From NCBI GenBank assembly GCA_034696485.1, contig JAQIWT010000313.1, forward strand, positions 1 to 23,766: a stretch of 23,766 nucleotides of DNA, given 5' to 3'. This document shows, piece after piece, positions 14,195 through 22,870 of the stretch (its first letter is position 1; every line of letters begins with the position of its first letter). Position numbers and translations under genes: made by a program. The notes under the pieces were generated by a model. The model saw nothing but the letters and a program-made list of their open reading frames with translations. It searched no databases and was not told the origin of the DNA. Origin of the DNA: Isohypsibius dastychi (lineage: Eukaryota > Tardigrada > Eutardigrada > Parachela > Isohypsibiidae).

Positions 14195-14753
14195 TAATTT
14201 CGGGAATCGCTACTTGCCTTGCAGACCAACTGATGTCACCAACTCTCAGAGATAATGATATCCGTCAAGTGCAAGCCGGATATTTCGCCGTTTTCCAGCG
14301 AGGACCTATTCTAGATCCATCTCAGTTACATAGTATTTCCCTTATTTCAGCCGAGCATTAGTGTATGCCCAGAACAGCGTAGTGCGGGTCAACAGTTGTC
14401 AAATATGCAATAATCGAGGTGAATCATCGCAATACGTACGTCAGCATCTGACTTGACAACTCATTTTTATTCGTTTGTACTTCATTAAAGCCGTGAATGT
14501 TAACTTTCTTTCTCATACAAAACATCGCCGATGCTGATGAAAATGAAAACAATACACGTTCAGCAACAGCAGCGATTAGCGCGCAAATGTCGTCAAATTA
14601 ACACCCTCAGGAAACAAAAAATCCGTATCGTACCTCATGCTTCGATTTCATACACTTCATTTTCATGTTATGTTATTCGGGTATCTTGCTTTATTTGCCA
14701 TCGTTTGATAATCTGTGATTATTTCCGCATCAGTCAAGTGATTCGAATCGCCA

Positions 14754-14963
14754 TGAAGCCTATGCGACGTGCCACTTTTTATGCCCGGCATCAAGAGCTG
14801 GTTCGCAAGACATCGATCGGATTCTTTCAGTACCTCAGATCCAAATGCTTCAGAAATCCATTTCACAAGAAGCTCTTTCAGCAGCGTTCACTTCGACCAC
14901 AGCGATCCCTCCGTCCGCTTGGCGCACGAAGAGCACTCAATCTGCGAAATTAGATCCCATTGA
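14754..14963 (+). other. Possible orphan 3'-terminal exon (uncertain)
   Basis: The stretch ending in TGA at 14961-14963 reads a polar, Ser/His/Asp-rich peptide (SWFARHRSDSFSTSD, then EIHFTRSSFSSVHFDHSD) resembling the cytoplasmic tail of a membrane protein. Its codons favour C-ending forms, as in the real exons nearby. Against this, the other two plus frames are also open here, no partner exons are visible, and no family is recognised. It could be a remnant of a decayed gene or chance. Confidence 0.2.
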
Positions 14964-16560
14964 TATTGTTTGGATATCGTGTTTGATTTCCTGTTCATCC
15001 AGAAACGCGATCTTCTCCAAAGGCTACCATTTTCCTCTTCTCAGCCAAAATTGCTTTTTTGACTACGATATAATGAATGCACGCAGTCCTTTTGGGATCG
15101 GAACCACCCTTTGGACTAATTAGTTAATGCGCACCTGTACCATCTACGTATGGGATAAGTTTGTGAATTCATGTTTTCATTTGATATCCAGTTCTTTGAG
15201 TAATTGACTTTCCGAGTAAACATGGTTATTTTGCATGTTAACACCAATTCAACGAGTCACTCACGGATAATGTACCGTACTCATACCGCGTCAGTGTTCA
15301 CCATCGATACCTGCGCTGCACGCACGTGGTACACCTGTACATGTAAGAAATCAACATGGATTGTCCAGATAGGTTGCAATGTAGAACGGTTTGGTCATCG
15401 TGGTCATTTCTGAATAAAAAACTTTCATAATTGCGATTCAAAAGTACGGTACAAATTGAGCAGATTGGTCGGATCTTGCGGCGATATACAGTTGTCATAT
15501 AATGCTTGGGTACTTCAACACGTACATCATGGCAGGTCATAGAAATCTCTTCAATTAGAAATACGACACACTGACAGCTCATCAAAAGCTATGAACAATT
15601 CGGACTAAAAACAGCTGAATCTCATTGTGAATATGACCTCTCCATGGCTCTACATTTAAAGGTCACCGATTGTCCACCTTTTTCTTGCACCTGACCACAA
15701 AGTGTAGTCGCCTTATTGTGTTCTATCGACCTGCCCATTTTTTGTCGATTACAAGCGATTATTGCAAGAATAGCACCGGGTGTCCTTCAAACTCACCGAC
15801 AACAGCCAACATTTTCTTCACTACGAATGAGCACGTGCTGATCGATATTGTCAGCACAAAGAGATCGATTGCACCTACTGGTGGAACATAAAGGTGCGCA
15901 GTGATGTGTGCATCAACGGCCTTGAAATATCTCTGTCAGCACAAGACATGAAAACATTCATCTTTTGTATCGATTTCACAGTCTGTGACTTACACCGTGA
16001 ATTTGCAACATTTCCTACTTTTCTCAAAAGTTCCCCGAACCAAACTGACCTTTCGCTATAGCCGTACAATTACATTATGTGGTGCCGTAATAAACAGCGT
16101 GAGAAATACAGCCAGTTGTAAAACTTGGGCACTTTGCCGTCAGTTATGCGCCACTTGAAACTGCCATTCTCACAGTGCACTTTAAGCCGGATATGAGGTT
16201 AACCCAAGCCGGCATGCGGCATGCACTGTAAGTGTTTGTATAACTAAGAGCCGTTAACAGAGAGACGGAGAGAAAACTGAACTATATCGATCACTTGTTC
16301 AATTAAATCAGCCCACCTGGCATCTGCCGTGAATGAACATAAAAAAACTGCACAGTAATCACTCCACCCCCTGATTATCTTTATCGGAGAAAAGTGATCA
16401 CTCTGAAATCACGAGATGCGAAGAGCCCATTTATCGATTGACAGGCCGGGCCCTCATTTTATTCATTTTTCCAGTGGCAATTTGGGGTTAGCTACTCTGT
16501 GGCCGGGGAAGTTGGCAATTCATTCCCCGAACATCCTTGCGACAGTTTGATTACACCAAG

Positions 16561-16569
16561 TGAGTCAGC
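16561..16569. promoter_or_regulatory. AP-1/Maf-type element TGAGTCAGC
   Basis: TGAGTCA followed by GC forms an AP-1 core with one Maf half-site extension, the type bound by CNC-sMaf factors such as Nrf2. It lies 152 bases upstream of the glutathione synthetase ATG and just before a TATA-like box. Glutathione synthesis genes are known Nrf2 targets in animals; use of this site here is inference. Confidence 0.4.
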
Positions 16570-16572
16570 GGC

Positions 16573-16580
16573 TATATTAA
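16573..16580 (+). promoter_or_regulatory. TATA-like box TATATTAA
   Basis: TATATTAA is placed about 140 bases upstream of the glutathione synthetase start, right after the Maf/AP-1-type site. A start of transcription near 16605-16610 would fit. Confidence 0.35.
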
Positions 16581-16720
16581 GATCCCTCACAGCTGAACAT
16601 GACGCGATGCACTGAGTTTGTTGTGAATATGGATCTCTCCGCATGCTGCAAGTGTATCTTTAGCGTTGCTCATCTCGCTTCACGTTCGAATTTGTGATCC
16701 CGCAGCCGTAATTTCCTGGA

Positions 16721-18777
16721 ATGGAACCCAGTAATCTTGAGAACTTGTTAACAGCAGTGCAGAAGAACACCGTGTTGTTGAAGGATTTGGAGGAGATTGC
16801 CAAAGTGACGGCAGCTGCACTTGGACTGCTGTATATTATTCCAGGATTCGAGCATGTCTACCGACCCATTCCAATCACACTGGTTCCGACGTTCATCAAA
16901 CGCACAGCGCTGGACACTCTGGTTGCTTTGCAGCCCGAAATCAACCTTCTGCTACATCGTGTTTCTCAGGATAAAGAGTTCCTGACGGGGATTTTGAAAG
17001 GTATGGAGATAAACTACATATACAGTAAAAGCTGTAAGTGGAGTTAGCGAGGCGGTGAGGGCAGTTGGCTCTCCGCTTGTAGATATATTTAGAGAATTTT
17101 CCCAGCTTCACAGAACGTTATCTGATGAGCGTAATGCCAGAATAAGAACCCTGGCCTATTTTTTCGACGAGACGCTTCCGAAACGTCCCTTGCAAAAAAG
17201 TGCATTTTCAAAAGGGTCACTTTGAAAGATTGGGGGCGGGGGGGGGCCTTTGAAGTTCTCTAGTTTTATTGAAGTTTGCAATTTGCGGTCGGACGTCTAC
17301 TCAGAAAAAGGTGAAGCAGTCCAACTTCGAGTTCGACAAAGCGTTCACCCGTTCAGTCCCAGAACCACAATTGTAATTGCAAACCCCATTATGAGACATG
17401 AATCGACTCTTTTTTCAGGTGCGGCACAAGTGGATCCTTTCACCAAAAACTTGATCGATATCTACGATCAAGTGGAAGCGAATAGTCAATGGGAGCTGGG
17501 TTTGAACAGAACCGATTATATTCTCCACCACACCGAGCCATGCACGGCACTACCCGACATCCTAGAACGCGCAACCTTCAAAATGGTCGAAATGAACACG
17601 ATTTGTGTTGGACCGGCGGGGATATGTTCGATGAGCCCACAAGTGCACCAGCGTATGTTGCATCATTTGGGGATAGATCGAGATCTCGGTCAACCTGAGA
17701 CACTTCCACTCTACGGGAAAGCGTTGTCGATGGCGCATTCGGTTTATTGTGAAGAGTACCCGAGTCCAACTGAAAGAGTCATGCTTTTTGTTGTGCATAA
17801 GGGGTTCGAGTTCAATGTTCTCGATCAACGGATGACTGAGCTAGAATCTGGAGTCAAGACATTGAGGAGAAATTTGACGCAAATTGCGGAGACGCTGCAG
17901 ATAACACCGGAGAGAGCGCTGTTTGTGGAGGGATATGAAGTTGCGGTGGTTTACTACAGGACGGCGTACGCACCTAGTAGGTTATAAAATGTTTTGATCT
18001 AAATCTGCAGAATCAATAACAACTTGGGGGGGGGGGGGGTGGTTCTTCTTTCAAGACTGCAAACTGCATATCGAATTTCATACCTTTAATAAATACGATT
18101 TATTTATTCAGGCCACTACGATGGCAAAGAAGACTGGGATCTCCGCAAGGTCATCGAGTTTAGCCGAGCAATAAAAACACCAAGCATCGCTTATCAGCTT
18201 GCCGGATCGAAAAAAGTGCAACAAGAACTTAGCCGGCCTGAAGTTCTCAAAAGGTCACCACGATAAGCATGATCACATTCTTTTCCAAACTGACATTTTT
18301 CTGAATAGTAGGTTTTTACCAGAAGTTGTGTTGAGGGACCAGCTGAGCTCAACGTTTGTCGGTCAATGGGATTTGAGCGACGCCTCGTCGTCAGAAATTA
18401 TTGAAAAAGCTCTGGAACACCCTGAGTTGTACGTCCTGAAGCCGAATCGTGAAGGAGGCGGGAACAATTTCTACAATGGGGAGCTTGTTGCAAAGATCCA
18501 TGAAGTTCGTGGAACGAGCGAGGCTTCTGGTTTCATCCTGATGGACAAGATTCAAGCTCCTTTCCAGAAGAATATCATGTTTCGTCCCAATAAACCACCT
18601 GCACTAATGGAAACGATCAATGAGGTGGGGATTTTCGGTGTGATTTTAGCCAAAGGTCAGGATGTCCGGTTGAATGGTGCTTCTAGTCAGGCCCTGGTTC
18701 GCAGCAAGGCCAGTGATGCCAATGAGGGTGGGCTCGCTGTGGGGTTGTCGTGTTTCAGTTGTTCTTTCATGGTTTGA
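16721..18777 (+). CDS. GSS: Glutathione synthetase (eukaryotic type)
   Basis: Joins gamma-glutamylcysteine and glycine with ATP to make glutathione, in the cytosol, as a homodimer. Exons 16721-17000, 17419-17976, 18112-18253 and 18309-18777 join in frame to 482 aa (human 474). Conserved blocks: LNRTDY with R124 (substrate binding), VEMNTI with E151 and N153 (Mg/ATP ligands), [37 protein letters not shown], and the Gly-rich loop [10 protein letters not shown] (about 371-380), then ILMDKI, GIFGV and the C-terminal RSKA...GGLAVG that binds substrate. All key residues are present. The end, [10 protein letters not shown], differs from the usual NPYPV-type tail but has the same length class. Exon 2 must use donor GTAGGT at 17977 to give SHYDG; the nearby GTTATA is out of phase. 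The last acceptor is a tandem AG (18308 or 18311), adding or dropping one Ser. Introns 1 and 2 carry poly-G tracts. Confidence 0.93.
17001..17418 (+). other. Intron 1 of glutathione synthetase, with G tract
   Basis: A 418-bp intron with donor GTATGG and a T-rich TTTTTTCAG acceptor. It contains a G5-C-G9 run at 17232-17246. No further exon fits the family here. Confidence 0.75.
18026..18039. repeat. Poly-G tract (14 G)
   Basis: A run of 14 G inside intron 2 of the glutathione synthetase gene. Confidence 0.9.
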
Positions 18778-18858
18778 CCTAGGTTTTCTTTGATTTTGCG
18801 TTGTTGCCGTCCATCAAGTTCGTTCAGAACTTTTACACTGAGATTTTTTTCGCAAAGT

Positions 18859-18864
18859 AATAAA
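18859..18864 (+). terminator. GSS: Polyadenylation signal AATAAA (glutathione synthetase)
   Basis: A canonical hexamer 82 bases after the TGA stop, on the same strand. Confidence 0.6.
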
Positions 18865-19222
18865 AACGTTCGTTCGAACAAAGTGCGATCAGAAGCAAGA
18901 GCCAGAACGGCTCAAACGATGCTCGAGAACAATTCTCACTTACAGCGATTGTGATCCCTTTGGGGTGGATAAACACTGAACCCCAAAGCATGATGCACTC
19001 TCTTAATCTCTACCATAGAAGTTTGGTTGCTTGAACGTCGATGGTTATTCCGTAGTCTGGTGATGGCTCAAGGCATCTACTGTAGTTCAATCGGTTTGTG
19101 TTGAAATGGAAGAACGACTTGTTGAAGAAGAGGAACACTTGTGACTTTTCTCTACCAGGTAGACATCGGTTGCCGTCTCCGCCTTGACCTGGTGAACGGG
19201 TGAAGTCCTAGGTGCCGTCTAA

Positions 19223-19240
19223 CCACAGTTCTTACTGTGG
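19223..19240. repeat. Hairpin, 7-bp stem and 4-base loop
   Basis: CCACAGT and ACTGTGG are perfect reverse complements around TCTT. It could form a compact RNA or DNA hairpin; no larger RNA structure was recognised. Confidence 0.4.
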
Positions 19241-19948
19241 GAAAGATGCTCCAGGAACGCGCTCTGACCTGTCAGTACCTCTGTATATTAACTGGCGAAA
19301 GGCTGGGAGTAGGAATGCAAAAACAAAGGCGCTGCTCAGCATGAAAACTGGTTGAACGTACAATCTAAGTTGGCTGAACGCACGCAGCACTCTTGCACAC
19401 ATGAGTATCATAGGAAAACCTCTCGTTCTTTAATGCCTGTACTGTTTCAACAGTTTTTAAAACCCTAGGGTTCACGGCTTTCGTTCGCTTTGGAAGCTGC
19501 GAGCTTCCATACTTATTCGTTCAATATCGAACTGACCTTCTCGTAGACTATCTTTCCATCGATTTTTTTTCTTACATTTTACAGAGCGTATGAAAGGATA
19601 AGAGTTCTCTCATTGATGTACGCATATGGGTGTTTTGATTATGGTACATAAATCAACCTATAGTTCGACAAAACCGTTCGTGCTCATGCGGAATATACAG
19701 TATCAGTGTTTGTAGATGTTTGGGTGTTTCCACACGACTGAAACTGAAGGGAAATTCTTCGTAGAACAGCAGCAGATTTCAATATTGCCACATCCTACTA
19801 GTTGAAGACGCCTCTAGTTTTGATGTTCCGGTGATCTAGAATGGAAATGACTGGGACAGATATGGATACAAATGACAAACAAGTTTATTGACCTGGAACA
19901 GGAAAAAATTCGCTACACAAAACGCAGCCCTTCCTCTATTCATCTTGA

Positions 19949-20368
19949 CTACTGCATTTGAACACGAGAGGTTTGGAAAAGAAACTCAGTGCTTGTTGAA
20001 CGTGGCGTCTGGCTTTTTGTATCACACCAATCAGACAATCTTACCATCACATTCAATATGGGTGGCCTGTGGCCCGATAAATAATTCCAAATAACAGAAC
20101 TGGTCTTTTGTTTATGAGAATGGACGGTGACTTCTGTTAACAATGAATTTAAAAGATTGTGATTTCCATGAGCTGAAAGAACTAGGCGCAGAAGACTACC
20201 ATAGTCTGCAACAACATCAGAGCATTTTTGTCTCCAGTCATTTCCATATAGCTTAAGGACTTTTTTGTCTCGGCACACGGTACCAATCCTGTTTTCCGCT
20301 TCAGCTCGTAGATGCAAACTTTTTTCCAGCCTGACATAGGCTACGATCAGATTACGAATAGGCCATAG
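19949..20368 (-). other. Open stretch of unknown origin, related to 21519-21884
   Basis: A minus-strand frame open for 140 codons without an obvious start, reading LIVAYVRLEKSLHLRAEAEN and then KVLKLYGNDWRQKCSDVVADYGSLL. The peptide looks protein-like, with amphipathic helices, but I recognise no family. Its middle part aligns at DNA and peptide level with the minus-strand stretch at 21519-21884 (shared LK-x-YG and a V-x-AD block). Likely a decayed exon or part of an old repeat. Confidence 0.3.
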
Positions 20369-20379
20369 CTATCTTGTCA

Positions 20380-20720
20380 GTTAGCACTTGAGCCGTCGTT
20401 GCCACTACTCTGTACTCCTACGTTTGTTGCTTCGTCTAGGAAAAGAGCGAGATCTTGGTCAACGTGAAACACTTCCTTCGACTTCATGAAAAAGCGCTAT
20501 CGGTGGAACATTTGGTTTACCGTGAAGAGCACTATTGTAAGCCACTGCAACTGCCCCCAATGTGGTAGGGGATAGGGGGACCGCTCAACGTCCGTTTGCC
20601 ATCAAGTTGACGCAAAATACATATTTTGTAGACCTCGCCAAGATCTGTCTGCATATGTTTGAAACACATATCTGGTGTTTAGGTTGAGAAGAAATGTCGC
20701 CTGACCAAATGCCCCTGTCT
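20380..20720 (+). pseudogene. Degenerate partial copy of glutathione synthetase exon 2
   Basis: The stretch around 20423-20532 aligns with 17655-17760 of glutathione synthetase exon 2, same strand, with roughly four in five bases equal by eye. The peptide ERDLGQRETLP matches [11 protein letters not shown] of the intact gene. A 4-base insertion and a TGA follow directly, and a later block near 20672-20715 resembles 17848-17893 after an unrelated insertion. No exon 1, 3 or 4 remnants were found. It is therefore a broken, partial duplicate. It lies 1.6 kb downstream of the parent gene and ends about 100 bases before the foldback element. Confidence 0.6.
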
Positions 20721-20821
20721 AGGCTCATCTTGGTTTGAACGTTTAGTTCTGCACTGAAGTGGACGTCTTTCGAGAATGAAGTTTACTTGAGTACCTTGTT
20801 CATTAAATTTAACACAGTATA

Positions 20822-21468
20822 CCAGGAGAACTCATATATTGGTGAGCCCTGTTTAGAGCTTCACAAAGTGGTGAGTCCAGTTTCTCTGTCGGGAACTGTG
20901 AAAACTACGATTCAATAATTTTCTTAGGATCAGTTTTTTTTTCTTCTTTTTTATGAGCTATAAACAAACAACGTGGGCCCACTCGTTAAGACTCTATGAT
21001 TATCCATAAAATAAAAGTTGATTGACCTAATCAAGCGTTTGTAACGTCACTCATTCATTCCTCGCACGGGCACACTATTGAGTACCCGCAGTGTTACTTT
21101 CAAAAAAACCGCGGGGATCAATTTGAATTGTGAGCAATTGCTTTGTTCTGTCCCACAACATTCTTTTCTTTAGCGCTGCAAATTTCTCGATTTTGGTTCT
21201 GCGGGTACTCAATAGTGTAGCCGTGCGACGAATGAGTGTGGGTGACGTTACAAACGCTTGATTAGGTAAATCAACCATTATTTTTTGGATAATCATAGTG
21301 TCTTAACAAGTGGGCCCATGTTGTTTGTTTATAGCTCCTAAAAAAGAAAAAAAAAACTGATCCTAAAAAATTTATTGAATCGTGGTTTTCGCAGTTCCCG
21401 ACAGAGAAACTGGACTCACCACTTTGTGAAGCTCTAAACAGGGCTCACCAATATATGAGTTCTCCTGG
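20822..21468. mobile_element. Foldback/MITE-like element flanked by TA
   Basis: Two arms of about 270 bp (20822-21091 and 21199-21468) are inverted copies of each other with scattered mismatches, around a 107-bp spacer (21092-21198). The ends begin CCAGGAGAACTC and finish GAGTTCTCCTGG, and each end is flanked by TA (20820-20821 and 21469-21470), the target duplication typical of Tc1/mariner-type elements. There is no transposase frame inside, so it is non-autonomous. The arms are AT-rich with a T-run and a G/C-rich GTGGGCCCAC-like block on each side. Confidence 0.8.
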
Positions 21469-21518
21469 TAGGTCTTTTAATACAGCTGTAGAAAAAAACT
21501 TTTGCGAACATCGAATTT

Positions 21519-21884
21519 TTATCTAAACCAGAATTTCCAATAGCTTGAGAACCGGGGTGCATCAAACAGGTCTGCAGCAACATACATAGGGGCACTTTGG
21601 CTGTGCTGATCTCCATATCGCTTAAGACAATTTGATCTCACGGTAATACATTTAGTTGTGCGCTCCACTTGAGCGAGTGGATGTGAATGGGAAACTGAGT
21701 CGAAAAGGTGAAGAATTTCATCCGAACACAGGCTTGTTTCGTCTGTCGTATCAATGTCACTCATAGAGTCCTTTATCAGAATCTCATCAATTCTCCTTAG
21801 ATGAGATCTCTTGTAGAACATCCAGTTCCCAGCAAAACAATGCGCAGTTGATCCGCAATTGTGACCCACAGTCCGTCTATCCAA
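21519..21884 (-). other. Open stretch of unknown origin, related to 19949-20368
   Basis: A minus-strand frame of about 121 codons opening without an ATG at its left limit. It reads HLRRIDEILIKDSMSDID, a polar acidic segment, then CLKRYGD and MYVAADLFDA. The DNA around 21565-21640 resembles 20205-20270 in the same orientation (shared CTGCA-ACA, TCCATAT-GCTTAAG blocks). No known family recognised. It may be a remnant of a duplicated gene. Confidence 0.3.
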
Positions 21885-22107
21885 TAGGGAGCTAGGGAGA
21901 CCTAATCGTTAAAACTTTTAATAAGTTAATCCCATTGGTCGGTTGGTCGGACCCCCAATGGTAACCAAGGCTGAAGCCACGCCTCCCCAAATATACCCAT
22001 AGACTTATATGTTGAAAAGTTTTAAAATTTTTAGAAGTTTAAACCAGACCCCCCGGGATTCCTTACTCCCCCATCGCCTGCGTTCATTACGATACGCTAC
22101 CTTAAAA

Positions 22108-22179
22108 GACGTACGTACCCATAATGACGTACGTACCCAGAATGACGTACGTACCCAAAATTATGTTCGTACACGAAAC
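22108..22179. repeat. 18-bp tandem repeat, 3 clear units plus a degenerate fourth
   Basis: Units of GACGTACGTACCCATAAT start at 22108, 22126 and 22144, differing at one or two positions, and a weaker unit follows at 22162. Each unit contains the palindrome ACGTACGT. Because 18 is a multiple of three, the plus frame reads a repeated DVRTxN peptide, which I take as incidental. Confidence 0.85.
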
Positions 22180-22496
22180 GACCGGGAAGTGACGAAAACA
22201 ACCGGAAGTTCCAAGAACAATATGATGTTTAGAAAACGGGCCACTGAATGAGAGATAAATTCAGGGTGGACATGATAATCTGACGTATGTCAGATTATAA
22301 GGAAAGATTCCATTTTTACGCAGGTATATTTGAATAGGTAGACTTATTTACCTTCTGTTCGTTTGTGGGTTTATCCGAAAGCATCATCTGTAAGAAAAAG
22401 CCGAGATTGATTCTTTCCTGAAAGGCAAAGATATGTGGGGTAAACACAAAGGTCGTCCAAATTCATTGACCTGATTGAAAAATTTAGTACTTAAGA

Positions 22497-22870
22497 ATGC
22501 GTATTGGACTATTGATTGCAAGAGTCGCGTTGTTTTCAACCGCACTTTCTCAAGTCATTTGCGAATTACTGTCATGTTAAATCTGACCATAATCACTTAC
22601 AATCTGGTTAGCGGAATACATCCAATCTCTAATCAGTGGACCGGTCCAGGCCTTGACCGTGGGGTGGTCTTTATCAGAGAGAAATATAGTTTTAATGTCA
22701 ATCACGTATCCATCACACGGGATACAATCATTTCCTGCAGTGACATCCAAGATAACACAGATGCCGTTTGATAATGTTATTTCGAAAACATAACGGAGAA
22801 TCAGCTGGTTGTTTTCGTTACCTCAGGCAAGTATACAACGAGTTACAAGGATCATAATCATATCTCTTCT
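22497..22870 (+). pseudogene. Broken start of a receptor gene, ANF-receptor / receptor guanylate cyclase type
   Basis: From ATG 22497 the frame reads a signal-peptide-like MRIGLLIARVALFSTALS. About 25 codons in, the reading shifts frame to NLTIITYNLVSGIHPISNQWTGPGLDRGVVFIREKY, ending SCSDIQDNTDAV. Two stops follow (TGA TAA at 22769-22774), and the same frame then continues CYFENITENQLVVFVTSG to a stop near 22870. The order signal peptide, G-P-x-x-D-x-x-V-x-x-I block, C-x-D block and hydrophobic V-V-x-V-x-S-G strand resembles the N-terminal ligand-binding domain of natriuretic-peptide-receptor-like proteins. The frame change and stops mark it as decayed. Family call is from memory of motifs and is moderate at best. 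Confidence 0.45.

Larger units (their letters stand above)
13655..16720. other. Gene-poor region upstream of glutathione synthetase
   Basis: About 3 kb with no gene I can defend. It holds a G12 run (14183-14194), a weak candidate exon near 14754-14963, and the glutathione synthetase promoter at its right end. Other open stretches, for example 13631-13915 and 15670-15891, read as unstructured peptides with no family features. Confidence 0.5.
18778..20379. other. Gene-poor region downstream of glutathione synthetase
   Basis: The first 90 bases are the glutathione synthetase 3' UTR. Beyond that I see no intact gene: a small perfect hairpin (19223-19240), a repeat of TGCCGTCT near 19173 and 19213, and the minus-strand open stretch listed separately. 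Confidence 0.5.

Noticed and set aside
14531-14953. 140-codon plus-strand frame with a Gln/Arg-rich start
   Set aside because: Composition looks like a shifted reading (runs of Arg and Phe); other frames over the same bases are equally open and no motif is recognisable.
22009-22251. 80-codon frame with repeated DVRTQN peptide
   Set aside because: The peptide repeat is the direct result of an 18-bp DNA tandem repeat; there is no sign of a coding gene around it.
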